Shown here: piece after piece, positions 18,022 through 26,035 of the stretch
Layout: each line of letters opens with the position of its first letter
Numbering within the stretch: the first letter of the stretch is position 1
Assembly: GCA_963708725.1 (NCBI GenBank)
Contig: CAVPTL010000014.1
Location: 248,001-312,000, forward strand
Origin: CAVPTL01 sp963708725
GTDB lineage: Bacteria; Actinomycetota; Thermoleophilia; Gaiellales; JAICJC01
DNA length: 64,000 nucleotides
Direction: 5' to 3'
Program-made: the position numbers and the translations under genes
Notes under the pieces: model-generated
The model's database searches: none
Told to the model about the DNA's origin: nothing
What the model saw: the letters and a program-made list of their open reading frames with translations, nothing else

Positions 18022-19224
18022 GTGCCGGATTCGAAACAGGGCAAAGGGTTCCGCACGTACCGCGGAGGTCGCTCCGGCAATGACCCGGATGCCGCCCGCT
18101 TCGATTTCAGCGCACGGGGAGCTGCAACGGCAGCGCCGCCGCGACCAACTCCGGAAGGCATGCCAGCACCGGATATGGCGCCTCCTGGCGGCCCGCCCGA
18201 CCGGCCGATCGTCGCCGCCCCGGGTCGCCCCAAGCCGCCGCAGCGCCCTCGCCGGATCGGCTGGAAGCGCGGCATTTTGCTGGTTGGCGCGGCGATCATG
18301 CTCATCCTGGGCGTGTGGGTGTTCCTTGGCTACCGCGCCTTCTCAAACGAGGTGGCCAAGGCCAACGCACGGCTGGGACAGCGCACGCGCTCGGCTCTGA
18401 CCCCGACCGGCAGCGTGCTCTTCAACTCCCAGAACACGTTGGTGATGGGGTCGGACAGCCGCACCTCGAACGCCGTCGCCGGCGCGCGCGCCGACTCGAT
18501 CATCATCTTTCGGACAGACCCCGACCACCATCTGATCTCGATGCTGTCGATTCCCCGCGACCTCAACGTGCCGATCCCCGGCCATGGGGTGAACAAGGTC
18601 AACGCCGCGTTTGCCTACGGCGGCCCCAAGCTTCTGATCCGCACCGTCAACCACCTGACGGGGCTGAAGATCAACCACGTCGTACTGGTCGATTTCACCG
18701 GCTTTCGCGAGCTGATCGACGCGCTGGGAGGGGTCTCTCTCTACAACCCCACCAAGGTTGTGTCGTCACAGCCGTTCGATGGGCACTCGTGGCGATTCGA
18801 GAAGGGCAACATCACGCTCGACGGGCGCCACGCCCTGGCCTACTCCCGGATTCGGCACACGACCAACCCGCGCGACTCCGACATCACCCGCACCGAGCGC
18901 CAGCAACGGGTGATGACGGCCCTCGGCCATCAGCTGGTGAACCCATGGAACATCTTCAACCTGCCGTCCATCGGCCGCGCGATCGCCAAGCCGCTGGCAA
19001 CCGACCTGACCGCCAACCAGTTCCTCGAACTCGGTTGGGTCAAGTTCCGGGCAAGCCGCACGCTGGAGTGCCACCTCGGCGGTACACCGCAGGTGATCGG
19101 CGGACAAGACGTGCTCGTGTCGAGCCCCCAAAACGCTGCCGTGCTGGGCATGTTCCTGGGAAAGCAGGCCCCACAGCCGGCCGCCAAGGGTGAGCTGTAC
19201 GGGCCTGGCTGCTCGGTGCACTGA
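18022..19224 (+). CDS. LytR-CpsA-Psr (LCP) family cell-wall glycopolymer ligase
   Basis: LCP proteins transfer lipid-linked glycopolymers onto peptidoglycan on the outer face of the membrane. 400 residues. A cytoplasmic Pro/Gly-rich N-terminus of about 85 residues (PPGGPPDRPIVAAPGRPKPP) is followed by one membrane helix (GILLVGAAIMLILGVWVFLG) and the LCP domain: NTLVMGSDSRTSN, ADSIIIFRTDPDHHLISMLSIPRDL, NKVNAAFAYGG, HVVLVDFTGFRELIDALGGV and LDGRHALAYSRIRHT with the conserved Arg/Asp residues. The GTG start is supported by TAACAT 7 bases upstream. It is divergent from the ROK kinase. It could attach any of the glycans made in this window, but that is inference. Confidence 0.93.
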   Translation: MPDSKQGKGFRTYRGGRSGNDPDAARFDFSARGAATAAPPRPTPEGMPAPDMAPPGGPPDRPIVAAPGRPKPPQRPRRIGWKRGILLVGAAIMLILGVWVFLGYRAFSNEVAKANARLGQRTRSALTPTGSVLFNSQNTLVMGSDSRTSNAVAGARADSIIIFRTDPDHHLISMLSIPRDLNVPIPGHGVNKVNAAFAYGGPKLLIRTVNHLTGLKINHVVLVDFTGFRELIDALGGVSLYNPTKVVSSQPFDGHSWRFEKGNITLDGRHALAYSRIRHTTNPRDSDITRTERQQRVMTALGHQLVNPWNIFNLPSIGRAIAKPLATDLTANQFLELGWVKFRASRTLECHLGGTPQVIGGQDVLVSSPQNAAVLGMFLGKQAPQPAAKGELYGPGCSVH

Positions 19225-19239
19225 CCCGCCCGGCGGGCT

Positions 19240-19569
19240 TCAGCCCTCTGCAGCCTTCTTCTTTTCGCCCGAGCTCGAGCTTCCGCTGCTCGAGTCCGAC
19301 TTCTTCGAGTCGCCGCCAGAGGAGTTCGAGCTGTCCGAACTCGATTTCGACTCGCCGCCGCCCTCTGACCGGCCCTCGGACGCCTTCTTCTTGCCCTTGC
19401 CGTAGTCGGTGTTGTAGAAACCCGATCCTTTGAAGTGAATCGCGACCGGATGCAACACGCGCACGGCGGGAGCTCCGCACACCTCGCAGACCTCGATCGG
19501 ATCGTCCGAAAACCGTTGCAGCACCTCGAATCGGTGATCGTTGGTGCAGCGATACTCGTAAATAGGCAT
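19240..19569 (-). CDS. FmdB-like zinc-ribbon protein
   Basis: 109 residues beginning MPIYEYRCTNDHRFEVLQRFSDDPIEVCEVCGAPAVRVL, the FmdB-type zinc-ribbon signature. The first knuckle is CxxxH instead of CxxC, so the metal site may be C-H-C-C. After a short linker (HFKGSGFYNTDYGKGKKK) the C-terminal 45 residues are Ser/Lys/Glu low-complexity sequence and are probably disordered. Function in this family is poorly known (putative regulatory proteins). ATG 19569 is chosen because the family starts with MPIYEY; TATACT ends 9 bases before it. It is convergent with the LCP gene. Confidence 0.88.
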   Translation of the reverse strand: MPIYEYRCTNDHRFEVLQRFSDDPIEVCEVCGAPAVRVLHPVAIHFKGSGFYNTDYGKGKKKASEGRSEGGGESKSSSDSSNSSGGDSKKSDSSSGSSSSGEKKKAAEG

Positions 19570-19643
19570 AGCACCTAGAGTATACCGGTGGGGGTTGCAC
19601 AGGCTCGGAGAGCACGAAACCCCGTCCGATACCATCACCGCCG

Positions 19644-20831
19644 ATGCGTATCGCCATCGTCACGGACTTCTACTACCCCGCGTTGGGTGGGATTTCCGAG
19701 CACGTTGACGGCCAGGCTCGGGCCCTGACCGCGCTTGGCCACGACGTGACCGTGATCACCGGAAACCACGTCGCCCAGCCGACCGCCCGAGACGATGACC
19801 AACCGCCTCCCGAGCCCACCTTCGAGCTGCTTCGGATCGGCACCATCATCCCCATGTACATGCCGGGTTGGGGCAACAACGCCCAGACCCAACATGTGAT
19901 TGGGCCGTGGCTGGGCCAGCGACTGGGCAAGCTCTTTCGCGAGCGGGGGTTCGACGTCGTCCACGTGCACGCGCCCTACAACCCGCCGATGCCGGCCTGG
20001 GCGATCGAGCACACGCCCTACGACGCGCTTTCGGTCGCGACCTTCCATAGCGTGTTTCCGCCGACCACCGGGATGGACATCCTGGCCGCCTGGACCCGGC
20101 CGCTGATCGAGCGGCTGGATGGGCGAATCTGCGTCTCGGAAGCCTGCATCGGGTCGCTCACGCCGTACTTCCCATTCGCCTACCACGTGATTCCCAACGG
20201 CATCGACGCCGACCTGTTCTCGCCGGATGCCGAACCGGTGCCCGAGCTGATGGGTGACCATCAGAACATCGTTTTCATCGGCCGTTTCGATCCTCGCAAC
20301 GGGCTCGACACGATGATCGACGCCTATCGATTGCTGTTCGCCGAGCGGGGCCCAAGCGTGCGGCTCGACATCGTCGGCGACGGCCCCCTGCGCAAGCGCT
20401 ACGAGCGCCAGCTCGGTGACCTGCGCGAGTACGCGAACTTTGCCGGACGGCTGAACCGCAGTCGCCCCAATCACCTGGTGAGCGGCGAGGTGTTCTGCAC
20501 GCCGTGTAACCGCGCATCATTTGGAATGGTGCTGCTGGAGGCGATGAGCTGCGGCCGCCCCGTGGTGGCCAGCCGGATCTCGGGGTTCCAGCTGGTGATG
20601 CGTGACGGTGTCCACGGGTACATGGTCGACCCGGCCGACTCGGCCGAGCGGTTCGCCGCCGCGCTCGGGCGACTGCTCGACAGTGAGGCTGACCGGATCC
20701 GGATGGGAGCTGCCGGACGCCGCGAGGCGCTCGAGCGCTACTCATGGCCACGCATCGGTGCCCAGCTCGAGACCTACTACACCGACCTGATCGCCGGTCG
20801 GCAGCCGACATGGGCAAACGCCAGGTCCTGA
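19644..20831 (+). CDS. GT4-type glycosyltransferase (PimA/SqdX-like)
   Basis: A GT-B fold cytoplasmic glycosyltransferase of 395 residues, of the kind that adds a sugar from a nucleotide sugar to a membrane lipid. N-terminal domain: MRIAIVTDFYYPALGGISEHVDGQARAL, DVVHVHAPYNPP, SVATFHSVFPP (acceptor-site His). C-terminal domain: VFIGRFDPRNGLDTMIDAY, LDIVGDGPLRKRYE, EVFCTPCNRASFGMVLLEAMSCGRPVVAS. Two usual donor-site residues differ: the Lys after GRFDPR is Asn, and the first Glu of E-x7-E is Ala. The product is unknown. It overlaps the next gene by 22 bases, so they are translated together. Confidence 0.88.
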   Translation: MRIAIVTDFYYPALGGISEHVDGQARALTALGHDVTVITGNHVAQPTARDDDQPPPEPTFELLRIGTIIPMYMPGWGNNAQTQHVIGPWLGQRLGKLFRERGFDVVHVHAPYNPPMPAWAIEHTPYDALSVATFHSVFPPTTGMDILAAWTRPLIERLDGRICVSEACIGSLTPYFPFAYHVIPNGIDADLFSPDAEPVPELMGDHQNIVFIGRFDPRNGLDTMIDAYRLLFAERGPSVRLDIVGDGPLRKRYERQLGDLREYANFAGRLNRSRPNHLVSGEVFCTPCNRASFGMVLLEAMSCGRPVVASRISGFQLVMRDGVHGYMVDPADSAERFAAALGRLLDSEADRIRMGAAGRREALERYSWPRIGAQLETYYTDLIAGRQPTWANARS

Positions 20832-22690
20832 CCATCTACGTCGCCTGCTCGACGGTCGTACTGGTTGGTGCGGCGATCGTCGGCGAGCAGCTGCGAGAGT
20901 CGCACGGCAGGACGCTGGTCGCGATCGTGGTGCTCGCGCTGATGCTCTGGACGTGGGGCACGTTCACCCCCAACTCGCGCGTGTTCGGAAAGGTGATCGG
21001 ACGCGGTTACACCGAGCACAAGGTCATGTCGATCACCTTCGACGATGGCCCGACCGACGAGTTCACTCCCGGCGTGCTCGACGCGCTGCGCGACGCCGGG
21101 GTCAGGGCGACCTTCTTTTGCCTGGGCCGAAACATCCACGCCCATCCTGAGCTCGCACGGCGGATCGTCGACGAAGGCCACGAGCTGGCAAGCCACGGCT
21201 ATGACCACTCGATCATGACCTTCGCTCGGCCGAAGGAGATCGCCCGCCAGCTGCGCTCGACCGAGGCCGAGGTCGAGACCGCGATCGGACCAAACGGCGT
21301 CCACCTGTTTCGCACCCCCCACGGCTTCCGCAGCCCCTTCGTCGTCCGGGTCGCCCGCGAGCTTGGATACCGGGTGGTCGGCTGGACCGGCAGTGTGTTC
21401 GATACCGCCAAGCCCGGCACCGAGGTGATCGTCGCGCGCTGCATCAAGCACCTCGGCCCCGGCTCGATTCTGCTGCTGCACGACGGTGACGGCAGCGGAG
21501 CCGGCGACGATCGGTCGCAGACGGTTGCGGCACTCCCCGGCATCTTTGCCGCCGCGCGCGAGCGTGAGCTCGAGTTCGTGACGGTGACCGAGCTCGCGCA
21601 CGAGCTGCACCCTCACCGCCGGATGCTGCTGAAGTCGGCAGCGATCGCGGCGGTGCTGGTGGCCGTGGTGGTGGCCGTCTCGCAGAAGTTCAGCTTCGGA
21701 GTGGTCGCTGACGTCTTCACCGAGGCCAAGTTCGGATTTGTCGCGCTTGCCCTGATCGCGAACTTCGCCTCGGTCGGGGCCAAGGCTCTGACGTGGCAGG
21801 CGGCGCTGGCGGCGGTCGACCGCGATGAGCACGACGAGCCGGTCAACGCCCGGCTGACCGAGATCGTGCCGGCGATCTTCATCGGGTTTCTGATGAACAC
21901 GATTCTGTTCGCCCGCCTGGGAGAGGTCGCACGGGTATCGGTGCTGCGCCGCAAGCTGCACGCCCGTGGCGCGCACCTCCCCGTTTCGACCGCGGTCGGC
22001 ACGCTCGTGACCGAGCAGATCCTCTCGGGCATCACATTGGTCCTGGTGCTGATCGCCGTGGTCGCCTACGTGCCGGTGCCGCGACAGGCACTCAACCTGC
22101 TGGCGGTGCTCACCGCCGTGGTGCTCTCGATCGCCCTGGCCGCGGCGATCATCGAGATCTGGGCCCGTGTCCGCCACCGTGAGGCACACCAGGAGCCCGA
22201 CGACTACGTCGAGCGCTGGTGGCACCTGCTCGGAATCAGCTTCACCGCGACGCTCGACTCGGTGCGCCAGGGCCAGGCGATCTTTCGCCGGCCGCGACTG
22301 CTGGCCTGGGGGCTTGTGGCCTCGACCCTCTCGTGGGCCGCACAGCTACTCGGGATCTACTGGACGTTGAAGGCGTATTCGGTGCCGGTCGGAGTGGGCG
22401 CCGCCGGAGTCGTCTTTTTGGCGTCCAATCTGGTGCAGCTGTTCCCCATCACGCCCGGTAATCTGGGAGTGTTTCAGGCGGCAACCGCGACGTTGCTCTC
22501 GCGGCTCTATTCGGTGCCGTTGCAAACTGCCGTGACGTTTTCGATCGGACTTCAGCTGATCGAAGCGCTGCTCGGAGTCGGAGTGGGATTCGTGTTCTTG
22601 TCGCTGGAGGGACTGTCGGTGGGTGCGCTTCGAACCGAGATGCAAGACGAGGGAGAGCCGGTATCCGCGGCATCGTCGCAGGACTTGTAG
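20810..22690 (+). CDS. Polysaccharide deacetylase (NodB) fused to a UPF0104/LPG-synthase-TM flippase-like domain
   Basis: 626 residues in one frame. Two N-terminal membrane helices (VLTIYVACSTVVLVGAAIVG, LVAIVVLALMLWTW) precede a NodB-type deacetylase at about 65-265: SITFDDGPTDEFTP, ATFFCLGRNIHAHPEL, HELASHGYDHS (metal His pair), FRTPHGFRSPFV, and ILLLHDGDGSG with the catalytic His. A second half from about 275 to 605 has 7-8 membrane helices with the UPF0104 look (LTEIVPAIFIGFLMNTILFARLGEVARVSVL, LFPITPGNLGVFQAATATLL). The first half should remove N-acetyl groups from a glycan or lipid-linked sugar; the second may move that lipid or act in its synthesis. ATG 20810 overlaps the GT4 gene. Confidence 0.88.
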   Translation: MGKRQVLTIYVACSTVVLVGAAIVGEQLRESHGRTLVAIVVLALMLWTWGTFTPNSRVFGKVIGRGYTEHKVMSITFDDGPTDEFTPGVLDALRDAGVRATFFCLGRNIHAHPELARRIVDEGHELASHGYDHSIMTFARPKEIARQLRSTEAEVETAIGPNGVHLFRTPHGFRSPFVVRVARELGYRVVGWTGSVFDTAKPGTEVIVARCIKHLGPGSILLLHDGDGSGAGDDRSQTVAALPGIFAAARERELEFVTVTELAHELHPHRRMLLKSAAIAAVLVAVVVAVSQKFSFGVVADVFTEAKFGFVALALIANFASVGAKALTWQAALAAVDRDEHDEPVNARLTEIVPAIFIGFLMNTILFARLGEVARVSVLRRKLHARGAHLPVSTAVGTLVTEQILSGITLVLVLIAVVAYVPVPRQALNLLAVLTAVVLSIALAAAIIEIWARVRHREAHQEPDDYVERWWHLLGISFTATLDSVRQGQAIFRRPRLLAWGLVASTLSWAAQLLGIYWTLKAYSVPVGVGAAGVVFLASNLVQLFPITPGNLGVFQAATATLLSRLYSVPLQTAVTFSIGLQLIEALLGVGVGFVFLSLEGLSVGALRTEMQDEGEPVSAASSQDL

Positions 22691-23187
22691 CGCTCGCGCT
22701 CATGGCGGGAGGATGTTCGGGTTCGGGCGGTGGATCGTCGACCACCGCCGCGACGTCGACCGGCCCGCCCAAGCCGACGTACACGATCGCCAAGCCGGGC
22801 ACCAAGCTGCACCTCGGAGACATCTCGGTCAGTATCGTGAGCATCGATTGGCGCCAGCACGTGCAAGACACGGTCGCGATCCCCGGCACCCACATCTACG
22901 CCATCGTGCGACTGCGCGTGACCAACAACGGAACCACCACCGGGACGGTCACCCCGACACAGTTCTGGCTCGTGGATACCAATCACCACGAGTTTCTGGC
23001 CGCACCCAAGGCGGGCGTCGCAAGCCCCCTTGTCGGGCGCGCGGTGCACGCCGGAGCGACGGTGACCGGCACGCTCGCGTTCGGGACCCCAGCGCGATTT
23101 GGCTCGGGGTCGATCCTTGCCTACCAGTTCAAGGACGCCAAGGCGATCGCCTCGGCCACCGACATCGGCCTCGTCCAGTTCAGCTGA
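22663..23187 (+). CDS. Secreted lipoprotein with a DUF4352-like immunoglobulin-type domain; possible ATC start
   Basis: The mature part reads CSGSGGGSSTTAATSTGPPK, then a beta-rich domain typical of DUF4352-like lipoproteins (LHLGDISVSIVSIDW, TYAIVRLRVTNNG-like stretch, TQFWLVDTNHHEFLA, GTLAFGTPARFGSGSILAYQF). The first conventional start, ATG 22702, leaves only four residues before the lipobox Cys and no signal peptide. Reading upstream in frame gives IRGIVAGLVALALMAGGC, a complete lipoprotein signal, beginning at ATC 22663. A strong Shine-Dalgarno (GAGGGAG, 22649-22655) is placed 7 bases before that ATC. I therefore place the start there. The end overlaps lysA by 8 bases. Confidence 0.7.
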   Translation: MRGIVAGLVALALMAGGCSGSGGGSSTTAATSTGPPKPTYTIAKPGTKLHLGDISVSIVSIDWRQHVQDTVAIPGTHIYAIVRLRVTNNGTTTGTVTPTQFWLVDTNHHEFLAAPKAGVASPLVGRAVHAGATVTGTLAFGTPARFGSGSILAYQFKDAKAIASATDIGLVQFS

Positions 23188-24469
23188 GCCCGGCCTCGCG
23201 TGCGAGCAGATCGGTGACCGTCTCGCGACGCACGATCAGGCGGGCCTCGCCACCCCCGACCATCACCGCCGCCGGTCGCGGGATCGCGTTGTAGTTGGAC
23301 GCCATGCTGGCTGTGTAGGCGCCCGTCGCCGCCACGGCGAGCACATCGCCCGAGGCGAGTTGCGGGAGCGCGGCCCGCTCGATCAGCACATCCCCGGTCT
23401 CACAATGCTTGCCTGCGATGGTGTAGCTCATGGCCGCCGGCGCGTCCGCGCGGTCGGCCACAAACGCCTGGTACACCGCCGAGTACAGCGTCGGCCGGGG
23501 ATTGTCGGACATGCCACCGTCGACCGCCGCGTACACCGTGCCGGTCTGCACCTGTTTGATCGCCCCCACCGAGTACAGCGTCACACCGGCGGGGCCGACG
23601 ATCGAGCGGCCCGGCTCGAGCACGAGTTCGGGCAGCGGCAGGCCGCGAGCGGCCATCGCCTCGGCAACGGCCGAGACGATCGTCCCAACCGCAGTTGTGA
23701 TCTCGGGTGCCTCGTCGGATTCGGTGTGCGCCACGGCGAAGCCGCCGCCAAGATCGAGCACCGACAGCTCGCCCAGCCCGTTTTGGTCGATCAGGTTCGC
23801 GAGCCACCCGATCGCGTCGACGTAGGTGCGCAGGTCGCGAATCTGCGAACCCAGATGCACGTGCAGGCCCGCGGCTGACAGGTTGGCGAAGGTTTCAATC
23901 GAGTCGAGCACGTCCAGCGCGTCGGCCGGGGCGAACCCGAACTTCGAGTCGCTGTGGCCGGTCACGATTTTTCGGTGGGTGTCGGCCTCAATCCCCGGCG
24001 TGACCCGCACGAGCACCCGCTGCACCACGTCGTACTCAGCGGCGATCCCGTCGAGCTGGTCGAGCTCCCCAGGATGGTCGACCACGACCAGGCCGCAGCC
24101 CGCCTCGACCGCCGCGCCCAGATCGGCGTCGGACTTGTTGTTGCCGTGAACGATCACCGTCTCGGGGTTCGCCCCGGCTGCGAGCGCCGCGGCGAGCTCA
24201 CCCTCGGACGCCACATCGGCACCGAGGCCCTCGCCGAAGACCTCGCGCAGGACGGCGACCGTGACGTTTGCCTTACACGCGAATACCGCCCGCGCGGTGC
24301 CGGGATACGCGCCCAGCGCCTCGACGTAGGCGCGGGCGCGGTGAACCAGCGAGCGCCGGTCATAAACCTGGAGGGGCGTACCGAACTCACGGGCGAGCTC
24401 GGCCGTGTCGACCCCACCGATCCGTAGCCTGCCTCCCACGATCTCGGCTGATTCGGGCAGGACGTCCAT
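23180..24469 (-). CDS. lysA: Diaminopimelate decarboxylase
   Basis: PLP enzyme that decarboxylates meso-DAP to L-lysine, the last step of lysine synthesis. 429 residues. Motifs: VFACKANVTVAVLREV (PLP lysine), ADVASEGELAAALAAG, IVHGNNKSD, FGFAPADALDVL, GLHVHLGSQI, LDLGGGFAV, LVLEPGRSIVG, DGGMSDNPRPTLYSAVY and KHCETGDVL (active-site Cys of the partner subunit). The ATG start has TACCAT 7 bases upstream, so the mRNA is probably leaderless. Confidence 0.97.
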   Translation of the reverse strand: MDVLPESAEIVGGRLRIGGVDTAELAREFGTPLQVYDRRSLVHRARAYVEALGAYPGTARAVFACKANVTVAVLREVFGEGLGADVASEGELAAALAAGANPETVIVHGNNKSDADLGAAVEAGCGLVVVDHPGELDQLDGIAAEYDVVQRVLVRVTPGIEADTHRKIVTGHSDSKFGFAPADALDVLDSIETFANLSAAGLHVHLGSQIRDLRTYVDAIGWLANLIDQNGLGELSVLDLGGGFAVAHTESDEAPEITTAVGTIVSAVAEAMAARGLPLPELVLEPGRSIVGPAGVTLYSVGAIKQVQTGTVYAAVDGGMSDNPRPTLYSAVYQAFVADRADAPAAMSYTIAGKHCETGDVLIERAALPQLASGDVLAVAATGAYTASMASNYNAIPRPAAVMVGGGEARLIVRRETVTDLLAREAGLS

Positions 24470-24476
24470 GGGCGCG

Positions 24477-24482
24477 ATGGTA
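24477..24482 (-). promoter_or_regulatory. -10 box of lysA (TACCAT-N7-ATG)
   Basis: TACCAT on the minus strand ends exactly 7 bases before ATG 24469. This predicts transcription starting at or next to the start codon. The divergent phosphodiesterase gene has the same arrangement 40 bases away. Confidence 0.5.
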
Positions 24483-24522
24483 TCGGCCGGGGGTGAGCGG
24501 ACGCGTCAGCCCTGCCGCCCGG

Positions 24523-24528
24523 TATCCT
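24523..24528 (+). promoter_or_regulatory. -10 box of the sulfoquinovose operon (TATCCT-N7-GTG)
   Basis: TATCCT ends 7 bases before GTG 24536, so the five-gene operon 24536-30716 probably begins with a leaderless mRNA. No convincing -35 is visible. Confidence 0.5.
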
Positions 24529-24535
24529 CCTCGCC

Positions 24536-26035
24536 GTGTCAACTCGCGTACTTATCGTCGGCTGGGATGGCGCCGACTGGGAGATCCTCGACCCGATGCT
24601 CGAGGCCGGAGCGCTCCCCAACCTTGCGGCGCTGATCGCCCGCGGACACCGAGGCGTGTCGCGGTCGTGCATCCCGTCGCATTCATGGGCCGCGTGGCCA
24701 ACGTTTCTGACCGGAGCCGACCCCGCAGGTCACGGCGTGTTCGACATCCTCGAGCACAAACCCGGGGCGAGTCGCCGGCTGCCGGTGTCGTCGCATTCGA
24801 TCCTCGCGCCAACCTGGCCTCAGCGCATGACCGAGGCCGGCCGCACCACGCTTTTGGTGAACGTCCCGCTGACGTATCCCGCGCCCGAGATCACGGGCGT
24901 CTGCATCGCGGGTGGCGTGATCCCCGGAAACTCGCCGTTCAGCCACCCCCCGGAGGTCGGCCCCGAGCTCAACTGGCCGATCAACGGCGGCTCCTGGACG
25001 ACGTTTCGCGGCCGGCCGGTCGAGCTCGTCGACGACGTGGAGCGGGTCACCAAGGCCCGCGCCGAGGCGATGCGAAAGCTGATGGATTCCAACGAGTGGG
25101 ACGTGGCCTGCATGGTGTTCGTCTCCCCCGACCGGATCCAGCACTGCCTGATGGAGTACGTCCACCCTGGCCACCCCGACTTCCCGACTGCATCGCAGAC
25201 CCCCACAGCCGACCGGGTGCGCGGCGTCTACCGGCTGCTCGACCGCGAGCTCGGCACGCTGGTCGAGCGCTGCGGTCCCGACGACGTGATCATGCTGATG
25301 TCCGACCACGGGCATCAGCCCGTGACCCGGGCGCTCAACATGAACCGCGTCTTGCAGGAGCTGGGATACCTCAAGCTCGCCCGCGGATCGGGCCTGGTGG
25401 GACTGCTGGCGTGGGGCCGGCTGCGCTCGATCGCCCGCGTTGCCTACGACAAGCTGGGCCTGCATGGCAAGGTGGCTGTTCCCACCCCCGCGCCCGACTG
25501 GGCCCACACCCGCGCCTACACCAGCGTCGTCTCGACCGGCGAGGGCGTCTCAATCGCGCTCCAGGGTCGCGAGCCCGACGGAATCGTCGCGCCGGAGGAC
25601 TACGAGCGCGTCCGCGATCAACTCGCCGAGGCGCTGCTGGCATTCACCGACCCCGACACCGGGCTGCACCCGATCAAATCGGTGCGGCGGCGCGAAGAGG
25701 TGCTCAGCGGTGCATACCTCGATCGTGCCCCAGACCTCCTGCTCGAGGCCGCTCCGCTGTACTCGCTGACTCACGCCCGTTCGCTGGTCGAGCCGGCCGA
25801 CTGGCTCTCGGGAGATCACCGTCCCGAGGGTGTGTACGTGGCCACCGCGTCGGATCTCACGACCGCGCGTGGAGAGGAGATCTCACTTCAGGACTTTGCC
25901 GGCATGATCCTGACCGTCGTCGGACTGGAGTCCCAGCCAGCCGGTGAGACCGCCGCCCAGGGCGATCCGGTGTACAGCGACGAGGAGCAGGCGGAAGTCG
26001 AGCAGCGGCTGCGCGAGCTCGGCTACCTCGAGTGA
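24536..26035 (+). CDS. Alkaline-phosphatase-fold phosphodiesterase/nucleotide pyrophosphatase
   Basis: 499 residues of the type I phosphodiesterase/nucleotide pyrophosphatase branch of the alkaline phosphatase superfamily. Metal-site motifs: VLIVGWDGADWEILDPML (first Asp), SCIPSHSWAAWPTFLTGADPAGHGVFD (nucleophile region), VFVSPDRIQHCLMEY (Asp/His), and MLMSDHGHQPV. No signal peptide is evident, so it is predicted to be cytoplasmic. It heads an operon with a flippase, a UDP-sulfoquinovose synthase, a GT2 and a cupin. It may trim a nucleotide-sugar or lipid-phosphate intermediate; the substrate is not known. The next gene starts inside its stop codon (GTGA). Confidence 0.87.
   Translation: MSTRVLIVGWDGADWEILDPMLEAGALPNLAALIARGHRGVSRSCIPSHSWAAWPTFLTGADPAGHGVFDILEHKPGASRRLPVSSHSILAPTWPQRMTEAGRTTLLVNVPLTYPAPEITGVCIAGGVIPGNSPFSHPPEVGPELNWPINGGSWTTFRGRPVELVDDVERVTKARAEAMRKLMDSNEWDVACMVFVSPDRIQHCLMEYVHPGHPDFPTASQTPTADRVRGVYRLLDRELGTLVERCGPDDVIMLMSDHGHQPVTRALNMNRVLQELGYLKLARGSGLVGLLAWGRLRSIARVAYDKLGLHGKVAVPTPAPDWAHTRAYTSVVSTGEGVSIALQGREPDGIVAPEDYERVRDQLAEALLAFTDPDTGLHPIKSVRRREEVLSGAYLDRAPDLLLEAAPLYSLTHARSLVEPADWLSGDHRPEGVYVATASDLTTARGEEISLQDFAGMILTVVGLESQPAGETAAQGDPVYSDEEQAEVEQRLRELGYLE

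Noticed and set aside
18160..18162. Later ATG as start of the LCP protein
   Set aside because: GGAAGG is too close (1 base) to it, and the GTG at 18022 has an ideally placed -10 box.
19225..19239. GC hairpin (CCCGCC/GGCGGG) between the LCP and FmdB genes as a terminator
   Set aside because: The loop would be a single base and there is no T-run; it could be chance in GC-rich DNA.
20777..22225. A 482-codon minus-strand frame
   Set aside because: Antisense to the deacetylase fusion; translation is a His/Asp/Arg-rich shadow.
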